Source of the DNA: Sesamum alatum
Lineage: Eukaryota; Streptophyta; Magnoliopsida; Lamiales; Pedaliaceae
DNA: 64,000 bases
Reading direction: 5' to 3'
NCBI GenBank assembly: GCA_034509735.1
Contig: JACGWO010000010.1
Coordinates: 1,550,001 to 1,614,000 of the forward strand
A program made the position numbers and the translations under genes. Shown piece after piece: positions 12,591 to 25,499 of this stretch. Numbering within the stretch: the stretch's first letter is position 1; each line of letters opens with the position of its first letter. The notes under the pieces are model-generated. The model searched no databases, had not been told where the DNA came from, and worked only from the letters and a program-made list of their open reading frames with translations.

Positions 12591-12650
12591 ATGAATAAGG
12601 TGAAAGAAAAGAAGATTAGAGGAGAGTTTACCAAGAAAAGAACACAATGA
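12591..12650 (+). promoter_or_regulatory. Short upstream ORF overlapping the formin start codon
   Basis: An ATG at 12591 opens a 19-codon frame ([19 protein letters not shown]) that ends in TGA at 12648-12650. The stop overlaps the formin ATG (12647-12649) as ATGA. If transcription starts upstream of 12591, as the CT-rich leader suggests, ribosomes meet this uORF first. Formin translation would then need leaky scanning or termination-reinitiation. The peptide is very basic. Function is inferred from position. Confidence 0.45.
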
Positions 12651-15600
12651 ACTCTAATTATATCACCATTTTCTTGATCCTTTCATTGCCTGCATCTTTC
12701 ACTGCAGGGGCGGATGTCATTCCTGAAGACCACAACAGGAGAATTCTGCACCAACCTTTATTTCCATCTGGTTCAACTCCGCCTCCGTCTCAATCTGACC
12801 CACCTCCGCCACCGCCACCTGCCAGCCCGGATTTGCCGGGCCAAGACCAGCCATTCTTCCATGAATTGCCGAATGGGCCGACGCCGGATCAGGGCCAGCA
12901 GCCGCCGGCAGCGCCGGCTGGCGCCACCACGTCAGTGGCAAATACAGTTACTACTCGGCCGTCCAATCCGACCAAGAAAGTGGCAATTGCAATAACATCA
13001 GCAATTCTGACCCTGGCAATGCTGTCGGCATTGGCGTTCTATCTGTACAAGCACCGCCTGAAACAGGCGGATGAGTCCCAGAAGCTCGTTGGTGGAAATT
13101 CTCATAGGATGAACGACGAATCAAGAATGCCGCCGTCCACTTTCCTTTACATTGGGACGGTGGAGCCGTCGAGCAGAAGTATAGTGAATGAGACCAATGG
13201 CGCCAGTGGCTCGCCATACCGAAAGCTGAATTCGGGCAAAAGATCCGAGCGTTATAGACCGAGTCCTGACCTTCAGCCACTGCCGCCGTTGCCGAAGCCC
13301 CCACCACCTCCGAGCATAAATTCACCACCACCAATGTCGTCGTCGGACGATGAGAGCCATGATACTAATTTCTACACTCCACAAGGGTCGTCTATGAGCA
13401 ATGAGTCTCCTGCATCACGTCAGGGCTATTTGAACAACAGTGTTAGCCAGGTAAACCAGAGCAGGTTGGAGAATCGTGGTGGGGGTTCTGTTCCTCATTC
13501 CAAGAGAACTTCACCAAAATCTCGACTCCATGGATCATCTCCTGATACTAAGCCTGTAATAATACCATCAATTAAGCAATCCACGCCTCCTCCTCCACCA
13601 CCGCCGCCGGCAGCTTCATCCCTGGGGCCGCTGCAGCCCAGCAGAGCACTATCATATACTCCTAAAAGGGCGAAATTTCCGGGACCTCCTCCACCACCAG
13701 ATATGGCACGGCTCAGATCAATAACCAATGATGATCAGCAGACATCTAAGGTTCCAATTCCGCCTCCACCGCCACCGCCACCGCCGCCACCACCACCTCC
13801 GCCCCCACCACCCCAGCTATCAATTCCAAGAAAATTTGGAGCTGCGGGAACACAAACACCTCCACCACTTACCAAACAAGCGATAAGCCCACAACCAAAG
13901 ACTCCTAGCCCGAAAGCAAATCCAGGGGCTGAAAATACAAGCCCGGTTGATGAAGCAAATAAAGGCGTCAGTTCATCAGAGAGAGCTGACTCAGAGGACA
14001 GGGATGGATCAAAGCCGAAACTGAAACCTTTGCATTGGGACAAAGTACGAGCCACCTCAGACCGAGCCACAGTCTGGGACCAGCTCAAGTCAAGCTCCTT
14101 CCAGTAAGTGAGACATACTTTCTTGATGAAACTAACCGTTGCTGTACGAGTACAACCTATGATTATGAATCATGTCCCTGCAGGTTGAACGAGGACGCCA
14201 TGGAGTCGCTTTTCGGCTGCAATTCAGCAAATTCAGGTCCCAAGGAAGCAACTAGAAAATCTGCTCTGCCTGTTATGGAGCAGGAGAACAGAGTACTTGA
14301 TCCGAAGAAATCACAGAACATCGCTATACTGTTACGGGCACTGAATGTGACTAAAGAAGAGGTTTCTGAAGCACTTTTGGATGGTATGGTTTACTCTTTC
14401 CTCCATTCTGAAGTTATAAAACTGGATTCAGGTTCTTGCAATAAATTGTTTTGGGGTATGACAATGAGATAAAGTAATGGTCTTAATGGTTGTCCCCAAT
14501 CTGATGGCATATGCATAGCTAAGCCAAACAATTTAAACAATCCACAAACAATATAGCAGATCTTAATCCCTTTTTGGAGCAATGTTCATCATCACTACAC
14601 GGTGCTTGATAAGAAATACAAATCCAGGATTGTTATGACTCCTAGATTAAAGTGCTTAATTACTACTTCAACTGTCGGAACTTCAGAATTCATCGTTGTA
14701 TACCGACGCAAATGTTATATGGTGCTGCAGGAAACCTAGAGGGATTGGGTCCAGAGCTTTTGGAGACTCTAGTTAAGATGGCACCGACCAAGGAGGAAGA
14801 AATAAAACTTAAAGACTACAATGGTGAAAGCTCAAAACTAGGATCAGCAGAGCGGTTCCTCAAGGCAATACTTGATATCCCATTTGCCTTTAAAAGAGTG
14901 GAGGCTATGCTGTATAGAGCAAACTTTGATACAGAAATAACATACTTGAGAAAATCTTTCCAAACACTAGAGGTACTCTCAGTTCTTCTATTTCACTATT
15001 ACTGTGTTAAGTTCAACGAAAGTCTTCTTACGTATAGCTCATTTCACTATGCAGGAAGCCAGTGAAGAATTGAAGAATAGCCGTCTGTTCCTTAAACTCC
15101 TTGAAGCTGTTCTAAGGACAGGAAACCGCATGAATGATGGCACTAATCGCGGCGATGCCAGAGCTTTCAAATTGGATACATTGTTAAAACTAGTGGACGT
15201 AAAAGGGGCTGATGGTAAGACAACCTTACTTCACTTTGTGGTACAAGAGATCATCAGGTCGGAAGGAGCACAGCCTGATTCTGCAACTGATACTCTGCCA
15301 ACCAAAACAAATTTCAACTTTAAAGAAGAGGAATTCAAGAAGCAAGGATTGCAAGTTGTGTCTGGATTAAGCAAAGAGCTAGGCAACATCAAAAAAGCAG
15401 CAGGAATGGACTCAGATGTATTGAGTAGCTACGTCTCCAAGCTTGAAATGGGACTCGACAAAGTCAGATCGGTCATGCAATATGAGAAACAAAGCACGCA
15501 AGGTAAATTCTTCGACTCAATGAAAGAGTTTCTTAAGGAGGCTGTGGAGGAGATCACAAGAATTAAAGCTGAAGAAAGAAAAGCCTTGTCCATGGTGAAA

Positions 15601-15843
15601 GAGGTGACAGAATATTTCCATGGAGATGCTGCAAAAGAGGAGGCCCATCCGTTCCGAATTTTCATGATTGTACGGGATTTTCTCTCGATTCTAGACAACG
15701 TCTGTAAAGACGTCGGGAGGATGCAGGATAGAGCAACGATGGGAACAGGGAGATCGTTCAGAATGCCAGCAACTGCATCATTGCCGGTGCTCAACAGATA
15801 CAATGTCCGCCAAGATAGAAGCTCAGATGATCATAACATGTAA
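12647..15843 (+). CDS. Class I formin-like protein (membrane-anchored actin nucleator)
   Basis: Four exons, 12647-14103, 14184-14383, 14731-14972 and 15055-15843, total 2688 nt and encode 895 residues. The layout is typical of plant class I formins. Residues 1-21 are a signal peptide. A Pro-rich extracellular segment follows (about 45-105), which may contact the cell wall. A transmembrane helix lies at about 112-134 ([20 protein letters not shown]). The cytosolic FH1 region has several poly-Pro runs, the longest being 18 prolines (13760-13813), for profilin-actin binding. The FH2 domain (about 457-870) starts [10 protein letters not shown] and includes the conserved [11 protein letters not shown] segment. 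FH2 nucleates and processively caps actin filaments. The frame is intact across all junctions. A short uORF overlaps the start. The probable 3' UTR runs to about 16230. Paralogue assignment would need a tree. Confidence 0.93.
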
Positions 15844-16696
15844 TCTTGGCACATGAACAAGTGAGTAAGAAGCCCTGAATAAAAAACTGTTCATAATTTT
15901 GTTATAGGACACATCAATGGAGCAGGAAAGAACATCATCTTGTACAGCCCTACTGATAGCCCAGCTCCGGACATCGTCTCACAAGCCATGGAAGTGCAAA
16001 AGATACATCAAAATACGCAGAATCTACAGGCGGCAAGCAGTTATGGAATTTTGAACAATCATAGTACAAATATGTAGCAATTACGGCAACAAGAAAGGCT
16101 TAAATTTTTTGTCTGCTAAACATTAGAGCCTTAGGTGAACAGTATTTGTCCATTTATATACATTTATAGAGTTCGATGGCAGTCATCATAGAAGTGTCCA
16201 AATATGGGTTTAACTTATTCTCAATAAGGAAAAATTCTTTCTTTTTGTCCTTGTATTATTTCATATCAATTTGTTCAAGCATTGATCTTGCCGTATCACA
16301 ATATACTTGTTAAAATGATTGCGAGCACGCCCAGGAAAAGTGTAAGAACTTTGCATAATTTACAGGGGAAAAGAAATATGACCTCCAGATGAATGTGGAA
16401 ATGCCACTGCCACAGGACTGTCTGGAGTGTGATATATAATCGAGTTACTGCCCACCTCATCGAAGCAACAAACGCCGATGAATGAACGTGGATTTTGGCC
16501 GCACGTCGAGAAGGCCTTCCATCCATCTGGAATAGGGTTAGAGGCCGGATAATTTTCAATCAATCAGGGCTTGTTTACTAACAAGTATTAGTCTTGATAT
16601 CCCATTTAATCAAAGCTAATATCTTGTTTACTAACAAATTGTTGGCCCGTATATTTCCCTGCCAGCCCGTGATTAAAGCCAAAATTCAGCACAAAC

Positions 16697-16722
16697 TAGT
16701 CATGGCCCAAGGGCCATGACTA
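16697..16722. repeat. Perfect inverted repeat, 12-bp arms
   Basis: TAGTCATGGCCC and its exact reverse complement GGGCCATGACTA are separated by AA. It lies in a moderately GC-rich stretch that begins near 16565 (GGGCTTGTTTACTAACAA) and may be part of a degraded DNA transposon. No element boundaries were found. Confidence 0.6.
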
Positions 16723-17689
16723 TCTTGTCCGGCAGCCCACCCAAATTACTACTTTTACTCATTTCCGAATCTAACCTTACTTTTGCAAGGCTATTGTCCA
16801 AATTAACCTTTCACTTGGCCAAATTTACATTCAAATGTGTAAGGTTCATTAATTGCACCTGACACATTTTCTTGCACACCACTTTTTCATTTCTTCTTTC
16901 GATGTTGTTATTTCCGCATAAGAGAGGAGTTTCATCCTCAATAACAAAGAAAATAACCCAACATCCATAGCCGCGTTCTTATTATTCAAAATTTTTTGGT
17001 GATTCTGGAAGTTCTAATATAAAGACTCTGCAACGCATCTCCCGTTCAACGAAGCAAGATAACCGGCTTGGTTATACACATTTCTCCCGTTTTTCGCTTT
17101 CACTGCAGAAGGATTTTTTTTAGTCTTTTGCCTGGTTTTTTAACTAATAACTGTGTTAACATTTACCTCACTGTGTTCGGAATTGTTGAGAGATGATCGT
17201 CGCCGTCTTGTGGAGAGAAAAATTACAGCCGCCCACAATTTGCAAGAATAGATTTTGTTTCAGGGGTGAGTAAAATGGTTTTTCCCCCAAATTGAATGTG
17301 CAGTTCATCCCACATGAAGAAGTGAAATTTTGTCTTATTTTTTGGCAAATTAGTAAATCACATCAGTAATACAGAAAACTGTTAAGTAAAGTAAACATAA
17401 CATAAATCTAACCAAAGAACTATCACCCTAACAAACCCATATAGTAAACGTTGAACAAGATAATCAAGACAGCAATAATCATCAAGACAATCCCAACTTA
17501 ATATTTTGACCTCTAATCCTATCATACATAGTAAACATGTCCTCATGGGATTACTATTATCAGGCAAAATATTTATCGAATGCCAAAATTTCATTTTTAG
17601 TCCTCTATTTATAATGGTCCGTTACTTTTAGTCCTTTTTTATTTGGAATCAACATATTTAGTCCTTCAAATATATTGATATCAACAATT

Positions 17690-17972
17690 GGGATAATTAT
17701 ATTTACACCCTCTAACCTATAGTCTATTTACAAAAACTACTCCAGCCTTTTGCATAATTACAAAAACCATCCTTGATAGCCAAAAAATAGAGATAGTTTG
17801 TGTAATAATGTCAATACTTTTGAGGGGTGTAAGTGTAATTTTCTAAAAAACAATATGAGTGGTTTGTATAAATGACGCTTACATTCTAATCGGTGTATGT
17901 GTAATTATTCAAAAGACAAGAATAATTTATACAAACAGATTATAGGTTAAGGAGTGTAAATGTAATTATCCC
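17690..17972. repeat. MITE with about 50-bp terminal inverted repeats and 9-bp target duplication
   Basis: The left end reads GGGATAATTATATTTACACC. The reverse complement of the right end reads GGGATAATTACATTTACACT, and similarity continues for about 50 bp. The flanks are TCAACAATT (17681-17689) and TTAACAATT (17973-17981), a 9-bp duplication with one mismatch. The element is 283 bp with no coding capacity. A 9-bp TSD and AT-rich long TIRs fit the Mutator superfamily. Confidence 0.8.
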
Positions 17973-18787
17973 TTAACAATTTTAGTCATGTACCTACGTG
18001 CTAAACAAATTTAGTCTTATAATGAAGTATACTCAACACATTTAGTGCTGTGAAAACACAAAGTATGATAAGGGTTTAAACATTGTTCTTATGATTTAAC
18101 AAAAATACTCATGATTTTAAAGAAATTGTAAGTTTAATTGTAGTAAAAGTCGATAATATTTGAAAAAAGAAAATTGAAAAGGTGAAAACAAAATTGAACT
18201 TGACCTGGTCGGAAGAAACATAAACATATAATAAATTTACTACATATCACATGTAATAAAATAAAGTATTTTATCATATACAGAAACATAAATAAAACGT
18301 ATAAAATACACACACAACGAAGGGAATCATATACTATATATATACTATTAATTTTTCAAAAACTAAAACCCCAACCCAACCTAAAAACTAAATAATATAC
18401 TGTATCTATTAATTTCTCATACAAGGAGAAAAGAAAAAAAAAAAAAAAAGAATACTATGTACATTAATTTTCGGGAAACTAAAACCCGAACCCGCCTCGA
18501 AACCGATCTGTTGCCATTCCCAGATTCGAACTTCTCTAAACTAAGTGCCTTTACATAATCATAAGGAATTAGAGAGGCTAAGGCCTCGTTATGTCTCTCA
18601 TGGAGAATTGTAAGAACAGAACAACCATAAATAAATAAATAAATACAATATTTTTTTAAAAAAGAAAAAGGAAAAGAGAAAAAAGAATCATCTTCTGGTA
18701 TCTCTTTGTTCTAACTACTAATGTACTAACAAACTAGTAAAAACATAAAGGAATACGATGTATTCTCTCCTACAATGAGAAACCAGC

Positions 18788-20349
18788 TTATGCTGATTCC
18801 AGTGAAAAGTATGGGCCTCCAGTTATGCTCTTTGATCTCACTATTTTCTTCACCAAAATTCTCCATCTAATGTCATCTTTCTTGTTTTGCTTCCTCCTCT
18901 TCTGCCTGAAGTTCCTGTCAATGCCAAGATTTCAACATCAGTAAGACTACAAGCTCGCTCGTCTGAGATCAATGTCGTTCAGAAGAATATTAGTTTCGAC
19001 TCACCTGCATAGAGGCACGCTGCAAGCCTCTGAATGCGCGCAAAGCCGAGAGTGGAGTTCCAAGATTTGCCACATTCTCTTGCAGTGGATGCAGCCGCCG
19101 GGACCTCTCAGCTTACATCCGGCAAAGTGGCGAATGAGTGTTTCCAGACCCTTACAGGCTGCGTATTGACAAGGAGCCTGATCGTCTTTCAGGACCTTGT
19201 CGTGGGGACCAATAGTTCGACACCCGTCTCTGCATATGTGAACGAGAGCTTCCATTGCCTCGTACAGCTGTATGTAGACTTTGTTCTCGTTTATTTTCCT
19301 CATCCTCTCCTTTTGCTTCTGGAGAAATTTGAACAACGCAACGGGTTAAGATAAAAACCGAGAGTGTTTTGTGAATTGATTATTCACGGGATGATTACAT
19401 AAACACTCCATGAGGTTTGTGCCTGAGAAAGACAGTACTTACAGCATCTTCATGAATCACGGACTCGATAATTTCCCTTTCAAGGACGGGGTGGCTCTCT
19501 CTCATGTCTCTCCATGCCTCTGAGACGCAAACAGCCTTGAGGTTTGCCAGGATGAAGCGATGGCAAACAAGGCTGAGCCGAGGAGCATCACACAGCAAAG
19601 CAAGCTGGAATATATCAATTACGTTCTCTGTCGTCATCAATCTATGCTCGAGCCAACTCTCACATAATCGTTTTAGCTGGGGAACGGCGTATGCGTGTGA
19701 AAGCACCAATAAAGGCAATGCAAATTCCTTCATCTTTTCATCCGCATAGCTATAAAGGTAAAATTTGCAATTAGCAAAGTTCGTTGCAAACCAACATAAT
19801 ATCCAAACTCTTGATCAACCATTGCAAGAAACAAGGATTATGTAAGGAACAAATGTAAGTACCAGGAAGAGTATAAGAATCGGACAAAAACACGAACTGC
19901 ATCAGCCGGAACTCCACGAATCGTTATTGTTCGTTTCTGGCCTCGTCCCTTTTTTCTTCTGAACATAGCCTTGAAGACTGGAGAAGCAACACCCTGCAAT
20001 CAGAAAACCAGGAAAGGCAACATAAATATCCTACATCTGTAAACGCATCCGGACAAGAACATTTATACATAGTTGCTCCCTTGCAAGAAGAGAGCAAAAC
20101 ACGTACAAGAATACTTGTGTGCGCGTAGATTACACCACCATCATCCGTTAAAATGGAGATATCTGCTCTGTAACCTTCATCGAAAAGGCGGTCCCACGAA
20201 GTATTTGTCACGTTAGGGACACAGTACCGTATGATCTTTGATCCGGTCATCATCGTCAAGCCCTTCTGATGAAACCTGGTAATGAAATCAGGAGGCAATG
20301 GAGGTGGAAGCGGTAAAGTTGAGGGAGATCGCTTGTTTCTGCTATCCAT
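18788..20349 (-). CDS. BTB/POZ and TAZ domain-containing protein (BT family, BT4-like)
   Basis: Five reverse-strand exons, 20349-20107, 19993-19863, 19749-19443, 19318-19005 and 18914-18788, total 1122 nt and encode 373 residues. This matches the family's usual length of about 365-370. The BTB/POZ domain spans about 50-150 ([20 protein letters not shown] through [13 protein letters not shown]). It is followed by a BACK-like helical segment, then the TAZ zinc finger (about 230-330), recognisable by [32 protein letters not shown] and [18 protein letters not shown]. The C-terminus is basic ([11 protein letters not shown]), a plausible nuclear localisation and calmodulin-binding region. Plant BT proteins act as cullin-3 adaptors and transcriptional scaffolds that respond to nutrients, hormones and calcium. 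All junctions keep frame. A GA/CT-rich stretch at about 21060-21130 probably marks the promoter or leader, and a 5' UTR intron is possible. Confidence 0.92.
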
Positions 20350-21379
20350 TTTGTGTGCAAGCTTCAGAATTTAAGTTCTGCTCAAACAGAAAGAATATAT
20401 ATTGTTCTTTCAGCCATGTTATTCAAAAATTCTGCAAACAATTCAGCCATTTCGTATTTTATTTCATATAGTCAAGAAATATATGTAATAATATGAATTT
20501 TCCAACAAAAATGCAGACAAAAACACATTTGATCCTTTTGAGACATAAATGTTAAATATTAAGATTAACAGTTTAAATAAGATTGTCGGTTAACATGCAT
20601 CAGGCCAAACAAAAGCCTGCATTTGGTTTTGGATTCGAACGTCATTGCTTGACAGCTATATATAAACATTTAAACTTTCAGATAAGATGATATTAAACAA
20701 CAAATACAACGTAAATTTTATACATAAAACAGCACATAAATCTACGAACAAAGAACAAATAGGAGAGCTGTAATGAAAAGATGAGTGTGCAAAGAGATGA
20801 ATCATATCTCTGACCTTTCCAAAATCGTTGCAGGAGGAAAAAACAGGGAGAATGTGGAGTTTTGTTGATTCTCAAATCCTAAATCCTTGTCGTCTGATCT
20901 GATGGCCTCCCTCGCAATTGTTAGGTATCAAACAGGGCGTCCTCTGTTCACTTGGAGAACGACAACGTTGTCCGGAGCAGCCAATCTCACAATAATCCCC
21001 AAAATGTTACAACCAACGATGATGTTCTTGTAACAATGGGATGATTGGCTCTTCTCTTGGGCCTACAAGAGAGAGAGAAGAGAAGGGGGGAGAGAGAGAG
21101 AGAACGGAGGGGGGAGGGAGAGTTTGAGGAGATGTGTAGGTATATATAGTATGTATGGATGTATGTATGTATATATTTATACACGTATATGTGTGTGGGG
21201 TGGAGGTGTATTGACAGGTAGGCGATGGCGTGAAAACAGCTCCGACGAAGATTTTAATAATGTGTGAACTATGTGTAACTCTGTCAGCTGCAATTACACC
21301 TTTGGTTTTTTCCACCCAAAAAACGTGCCAACGTATTTCCCACTCAATATACGTATACTATATCGTATATTTACATTTA

Positions 21380-22229
21380 GAGATAATTACACTCTCTTTC
21401 CTAAGGTTTGACATAATTACACATAATTTTTTTATAATTTAAAAAATTACATCTAGTACCTGGTTATGAAAGAAGCCGAGACTTCTTAACCAAAGTAATC
21501 AATTTACCTTTCTCATCCATAATATGTGGCTAAAAAGAACTAAAAAAGAATATGAGAATTTGAAAGACTAAAAAGACAAAATTGATGTCCTATATGTGAA
21601 GAATTAAACAGATGCTTTAGATTAAAAAGATAAAATTACAGGGAATATTTTTTGCTATTATTAAAATATCACAAAGAAGGTAAATATTATATTTATGTTA
21701 TCATAATGATATGTTATTACGGTTGAGTTATCATAATATATGTCTTCTAAACATTTAATTAAATTACATAATATAATGTGTTATATATAGTTTTATAGTA
21801 TATAAATATGTTCGAAATAAAAAAATAGTGTATATATATTAAGAGCAATATTTATTGTGATCGATCTAATTTATTTATTAATTAAAATTATTTAACATAA
21901 TAATAATTTAAATATATTAATTATATTATGCTATTATTCTTATGATTTAATTTAATTATAAGAACAAACTTACATGTATAAATGTGTAAAATGTATAAGG
22001 GTGGTTTGATCAAAAATATATTTATTTGACATGCAATAAGTCGTCCAAGGACAAAAATGAAATTTCTTTCAATTTTTTTACTCATATTAACAAATTTTAT
22101 TAATTTTATTAATTAAATGATCTATTTATTAAATAAAAATAAAATAAAAATATTAAATATAATTTTTTTAATTATAAAAAATCTATATATAATTACATTA
22201 AACTGGAAATATAGAAGTGTAATTATTCC
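21380..22229. repeat. 850-bp MITE-like element with perfect 9-bp target duplication
   Basis: The left end reads GAGATAATTACACTCTC. The right end, reverse complemented, reads GGAATAATTACACTTCT. Further inward the left arm carries TTTGACATAATTACACATAA, like the family at 48.1 kb. The element is flanked exactly by TTACATTTA at 21371-21379 and 22230-22238. The interior is very AT-rich and non-coding. It is a longer member of the same Mutator-like group. Confidence 0.75.
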
Positions 22230-24877
22230 TTACATTTATACTCAACAGATGACTCCATACTACTAGATGTGTAATGCTGACGTGTACGGTGTAACCTTAT
22301 CTGATTCTCTACTCGGCTAACTATAGCTTTCTCCGCGCTTTCCTTTGACTCAATCATTACCTCAATTTGTACTTCTTTTTTTTTTGTTTGTTTAATTATT
22401 CTAATTATATTATTATGTTTAGATATTAATTTATATTTTAATATATCCTGTGAATCTGTCGATCACAGCATTTTAGATTGAATTTTCTATTGTAAATTTT
22501 ATTGTGTTCATTCATGGTATATACATTGTGAGTATAAAATTTATTTCTAAATAAAGACATGCGTCATCTTTATATACGTGGGGTGTGTATATTGAATGAA
22601 ATACAACGTGTAACAGAATTTGAATAGAAAATCCAGTTCAATCGCCTTTCATACTTGTAAAGTTATGAAATCTCAAAATATACTTTAAAATCATGATGTG
22701 TATTAGGGTCTAACATATAGCACCACAAGAATTGAAGAATTCTCGTAAAAATTTTAAAATCATTCGATAGTAACTTGCCAAACATGATTAACACTCCAAT
22801 ACTTAAATTAGTAAATAATTCAACAAGATAAAATAATAAATTCAAAAGGATATATGAATATAGGGGGTTAGTTACATGTGACTTTCATCTGTTGGACACC
22901 TCGTCCTTGTTGGTATGGGACTCTGTTTTGGGGCATTGACCTATCACCAGGGCGACAGGGTTGGGCTTGTTAGCCTGATATATTTGCTATCTATTAAATG
23001 TGCTAGGCCAAGAGTGTTTGGATCAGCTTGGTTGAGCGAATAGAGTTTAATTCTTTGGTTGAAACTGATCTTAATTTGGTTATTAAATTTGAAAAATTAC
23101 TTGTTATAGACATCAAATTAGCATATCATTAGTGTATTTGTTTTGTTATAAGAAGTCAAAACAGGTATTTGACCAATCGAATGATTTTTTCTTAGTTTAA
23201 TTTTTGTATCGATTTAATTGATTTCTTGACATTATTTTATTATTATAAAGAGGCAAGAGATGAAATAAGATCTAGAGCAAAATGATTTCCCCAAGTATTA
23301 TGGACACTTGAATTTGTAATAATAATGATAACTATATAGCTAATGGTAGTAGTTATTATGATAATAACAATTATAATGATTTGATACGGAAATTAAGCAC
23401 CTTTCTTGATTATTGTTTTTTCCCTTTAGGCCACGTAAGTAATAGATGAGTCAATGAAGTACTAAACCCAAATCTCATATTATATCATAATTTTAATTTA
23501 AATTAGTTTAAGTGCTTAAGGACTTAAAACTCATAGATTTGGAATCATTAAAAGAAATATAAAAATCTAATTTTTTTAATTCCAAAGTGAGAACTCCTTT
23601 TGCAGCCAATTTAATAATTGAGGTTCCGAGTGTGCAATTATGTGGAGCTTATGCGGATTTTATTTTTAAATTAAAATGTCAACTAACGATTTGTGTTTAT
23701 TAGATATTGAAATGCAATGTGGACTAATAAAGAAGGGTCTATTCCTTCTATCTACTCTTTTATTAAAAAAAGGAAAAAGAAATTGCACGTGGTTGTTGCT
23801 AAAATCTCTCTCATCCAATGACTTCTTCTTCTAATATTTTAAATATGACTTTATCTTTTAAAGAAAAAAATATTGGTTGAATTCTTACATGAATTTTAGT
23901 TTGTAATGGTGGGTTCAAAGTTGAATTGGTCTTAGTTTTTGTTCTTGATTGCATGTCAATTAGGCTACCCGCGTGCATTTTAACTAAAGTTTGGAAATCT
24001 GTGAACATAATAAACATAGGCTATAAAAAACTAAATGGTTGAAACATGAAGCTATATACGCATTAACATAATCCAACAAAATTATTGGCAAAATTTATAT
24101 ATAATATATATGTATTAATCTAAGGATAACTACCTCAGCCATTAATTTAAATGTAAATCTACAAAGAAAATCAGAAGGCTGTTGAAATATTAATGTTGGA
24201 TCCTTCTGAAATCTGGTGCAATCAACTCGATGGCGTGTTTCCTTACGATCGTAGAATTTCAGGGGACCCAAACCTCTAGATTAAGTTTTTCTAAGGAAAA
24301 CTCCAGCAAAAAAATAATATATTTTTTTATTAAAAAATGTCTCATTTGTTATTATTCGTCGGTTACCGGAAGTTACTTAAGTTAGATAGTGGATCACATC
24401 AGAACAACCGTCTGTAAACAGATTTTCGTGTTTCTCTAATTATTGAAACAAGAAAATATTACAAATGAATTCTTTGAATTTGATTTGAGTATTTGTGGGT
24501 GCGAAATCTCTACTTGAAACATCTTATTCTTCACTTCAAGGATGTGGTCTTCGATTCTGGCAACTTCGGAGGTGAAACTTGACGTTTGATCTCCTTCGAC
24601 GTTGACTTTGACTTCGAATAATGTTAATTCGGGGGTCGTTGACTTATTCCCAGACTAAACGCTATAAATTTGGAGATATTTAACATGAATTTGGAATATT
24701 TCTTAGTGAATTTGAGATTTTGATCTTCCGCCAAGGTGGACTTTCTGTCTTGATAACGTTAATTCGTCGGTCTTCGGACTTCTTTTCAAATTAAACGCTG
24801 ATTTTGGATGATTTCCATGACGAACGCCTTGAATATTGCCTTGAACGTTGTGGATCTTCCTTGATTTGCACTTGAGA

Positions 24878-25194
24878 CACTAGAAAAAAAATTAATATTG
24901 GCTACATTTTTAATGACCATGGTTAAAAACCATGGTAAATAACTATTATTAACTACGGTTAAATAAAAACCGATGTAAAAACTAGTTTTTTCCACCATGA
25001 AAAACTTATTTGCAATGGCTTTTAAGCGTGGTAAAAACATTCCGCTATGGCTTTTAACCATGGAAAATGTTTTCGCCACCCTCGCAAAAACCATAGCTGA
25101 CAACCGTTGCGTGGCCGTGGTCAAAGACTATTCGCTACGGTTATTTAGTATTAACCATAGCAATTAGCCATGGTTAAATATCATATTTTAAGTG
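24878..25194. repeat. Small CACTA-type (En/Spm) MITE with subterminal repeats
   Basis: The element starts CACTAG followed by an A-run and ends TTTTAAGTG, a slightly degraded inverted terminus. The 3-bp flanks match: AGA at 24875-24877 and 25195-25197. The interior holds repeated variants of ACCATGGTTAAAAACC and CTATGGCTTTTAACCATGG in both orientations. These look like the subterminal transposase-binding repeats of CACTA elements. It is 317 bp with no coding capacity. Confidence 0.6.
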
Positions 25195-25499
25195 AGAGGA
25201 TTTCAGGACTTCTTGATTGCTCTCTTACTTGTATCTTCAATTATATGTGTGTGTTTTGAATGAGCTCCGGGGACCCCTTTATATAGTTGTCAAAGAGGTA
25301 GAGTCGTGGTGAACTTAAACACCTTTTGTATTATCTCTTTATAATTTAAGTTAAAAAGATAAATACATTAAATATTTGCGCAAGATATGATTGGTCAATT
25401 TTGACATTATCTCTTTAATATTTGTATTTTCTAAAGAGATAAATATCAAAATTATTTGTCTCAATATCATTGGAGCATGAAATTTTATTTGTCTACACC

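Larger units (their letters stand above)
15844..18787. other. Intergenic stretch between formin and BTB-TAZ gene
   Basis: The first 400 bases are probably formin 3' UTR. Beyond that no gene is supported. It contains a perfect 12-bp-arm palindrome (16697-16722) and a MITE with a target duplication (17690-17972). The rest is AT-rich. Confidence 0.5.

Noticed and set aside
21007..21315. 102-codon reverse frame upstream of the BTB-TAZ gene
   Set aside because: Translation of CT/GA-rich leader and TATA-type simple repeats.
24786..25124. 112-codon reverse frame that might be a transposase fragment
   Set aside because: It is the translation of the CACTA subterminal repeats. No catalytic or zinc-finger motif.
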